Under the pieces are notes generated by a model that was not told the origin of the DNA, did not search any database, and saw only the letters and a list, made by a program, of their open reading frames with translations. Below are positions 4,908 to 5,164 of a stretch of 5,164 bases of DNA, piece by piece. The translations under genes were made by a program, and so were the position numbers. Position 1 is the stretch's first letter, and each line of letters begins with the position of its first letter. Source of the stretch: Ktedonobacteraceae bacterium (GTDB lineage Bacteria; Chloroflexota; Ktedonobacteria; Ktedonobacterales; Ktedonobacteraceae); contig JAFMRP010000450.1 of the NCBI GenBank assembly GCA_017354095.1, positions 1 through 5,164 of the forward strand, written 5' to 3'.

Positions 4908-5164
4908 TAGTGCAACGCTTGGTAGAGTTCGTGGAGTTGTTGGCCAGCCAGGCGATCATGTCCCACGAACTGGCGCACGATGGCGCCGTTTTTTTGTTCG
5001 ACAAAACACTGGTCGTGCTTGAGCCCGGGGCGTCCGCGAGTGAAGGTGATCTGTTCGGCTTCACCATAGCGTACCAATAACTCATTGATAAATTCTCCAC
5101 CATTATCGGTATCCAGCCCCAGAATCGGAAACGGGAAGAGCTGTCGTGCGCGTCGGACTGCAGT
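4907..5164 (-). pseudogene. Integrase-type DD35E transposase, C-terminal fragment, likely truncated
   Basis: The frame enters from the right edge and stays open for 85 codons to TAA 4907-4909. It reads TAVRRARQLFPFPILGLDTD, then NGGEFINELLVRYGEAEQIT, FTRGRPGLKHDQCFVEQKNG and AIVRQFVGHDRLAGQQLHEL. This is the second half of a retroviral-integrase (rve) catalytic core. Asp20 of the visible part (DTDNGGEF) and Glu56 (CFVEQKNG) have 35 residues between them; the first catalytic Asp lies outside the window. From memory this matches a group of integrase-like transposases annotated among ISNCY-type elements. Those proteins usually continue well past the LY-x-AL segment where this one stops, and the stop coincides with the edge of an 18-bp inverted repeat. 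I infer 3' truncation by insertion or rearrangement. Confidence 0.8.

Noticed and set aside
4711..5103. 130-codon minus-strand ORF at the right edge
   Set aside because: The neighbouring frame (4907-5164) encodes a clear integrase core; this ORF is its out-of-frame shadow and extends through the inverted repeat.

Overview
The window looks like a piece of a mobile-element-rich bacterial chromosome. Three unrelated transposase genes, two of them damaged, surround one small regulatory locus. From the protein flavour I infer a Ktedonobacter-like Chloroflexota: an IS1182-like transposase with a Cys-rich tail, an integrase-type DD35E transposase, and a TetR regulator next to a small DUF6632-like membrane protein. 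No rRNA, tRNA or housekeeping gene is present to confirm this. Base composition is mixed: the left transposase is GC-rich, while the IS3-family element is clearly AT-richer, which suggests separate origins.

Layout. Positions 1-1493 (minus) hold a DDE transposase pseudogene broken by two frameshifts and running off the left edge. Positions 1575-1650 are a short AT-rich strip dotted with ACGT tetramers. About 1651-2877 (minus) is an IS3-family element with a textbook orfA/orfB layout. It has an A6G slippery heptamer for -1 frameshifting, an intact DD(35)E orfB, and an orfA killed by an amber codon at position 14. Positions 2878-3326 are nearly gene-free, with three hairpins and one weakly supported 41-codon ORF. 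Positions 3327-3836 (minus) hold a probable two-cistron unit: a 21-codon leader ORF with a strong Shine-Dalgarno, then a four-helix membrane protein. Positions 3902-4072 are a divergent control region with two promoters and three copies of one operator. Positions 4112-4702 (plus) encode a TetR-family repressor. Positions 4864-4907 are an 18-bp perfect inverted repeat that abuts a truncated integrase-type transposase (4907-5164, minus) running off the right edge.

How it works together. The most coherent biology is the TetR / leader ORF / membrane-protein locus. The operator core ACAGAAC-N-GTTCTGT occurs as a 33-bp perfect palindrome at the predicted start point of the minus-strand transcript. 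An imperfect copy lies inside that promoter's -35/-10 spacer, and a perfect 15-bp copy sits at the predicted start point of tetR. This is the arrangement expected of an autoregulated repressor that also controls its divergent neighbour. The inducer and the function of the membrane protein cannot be read from the sequence. The transposase genes appear to be decaying insertions around this locus.
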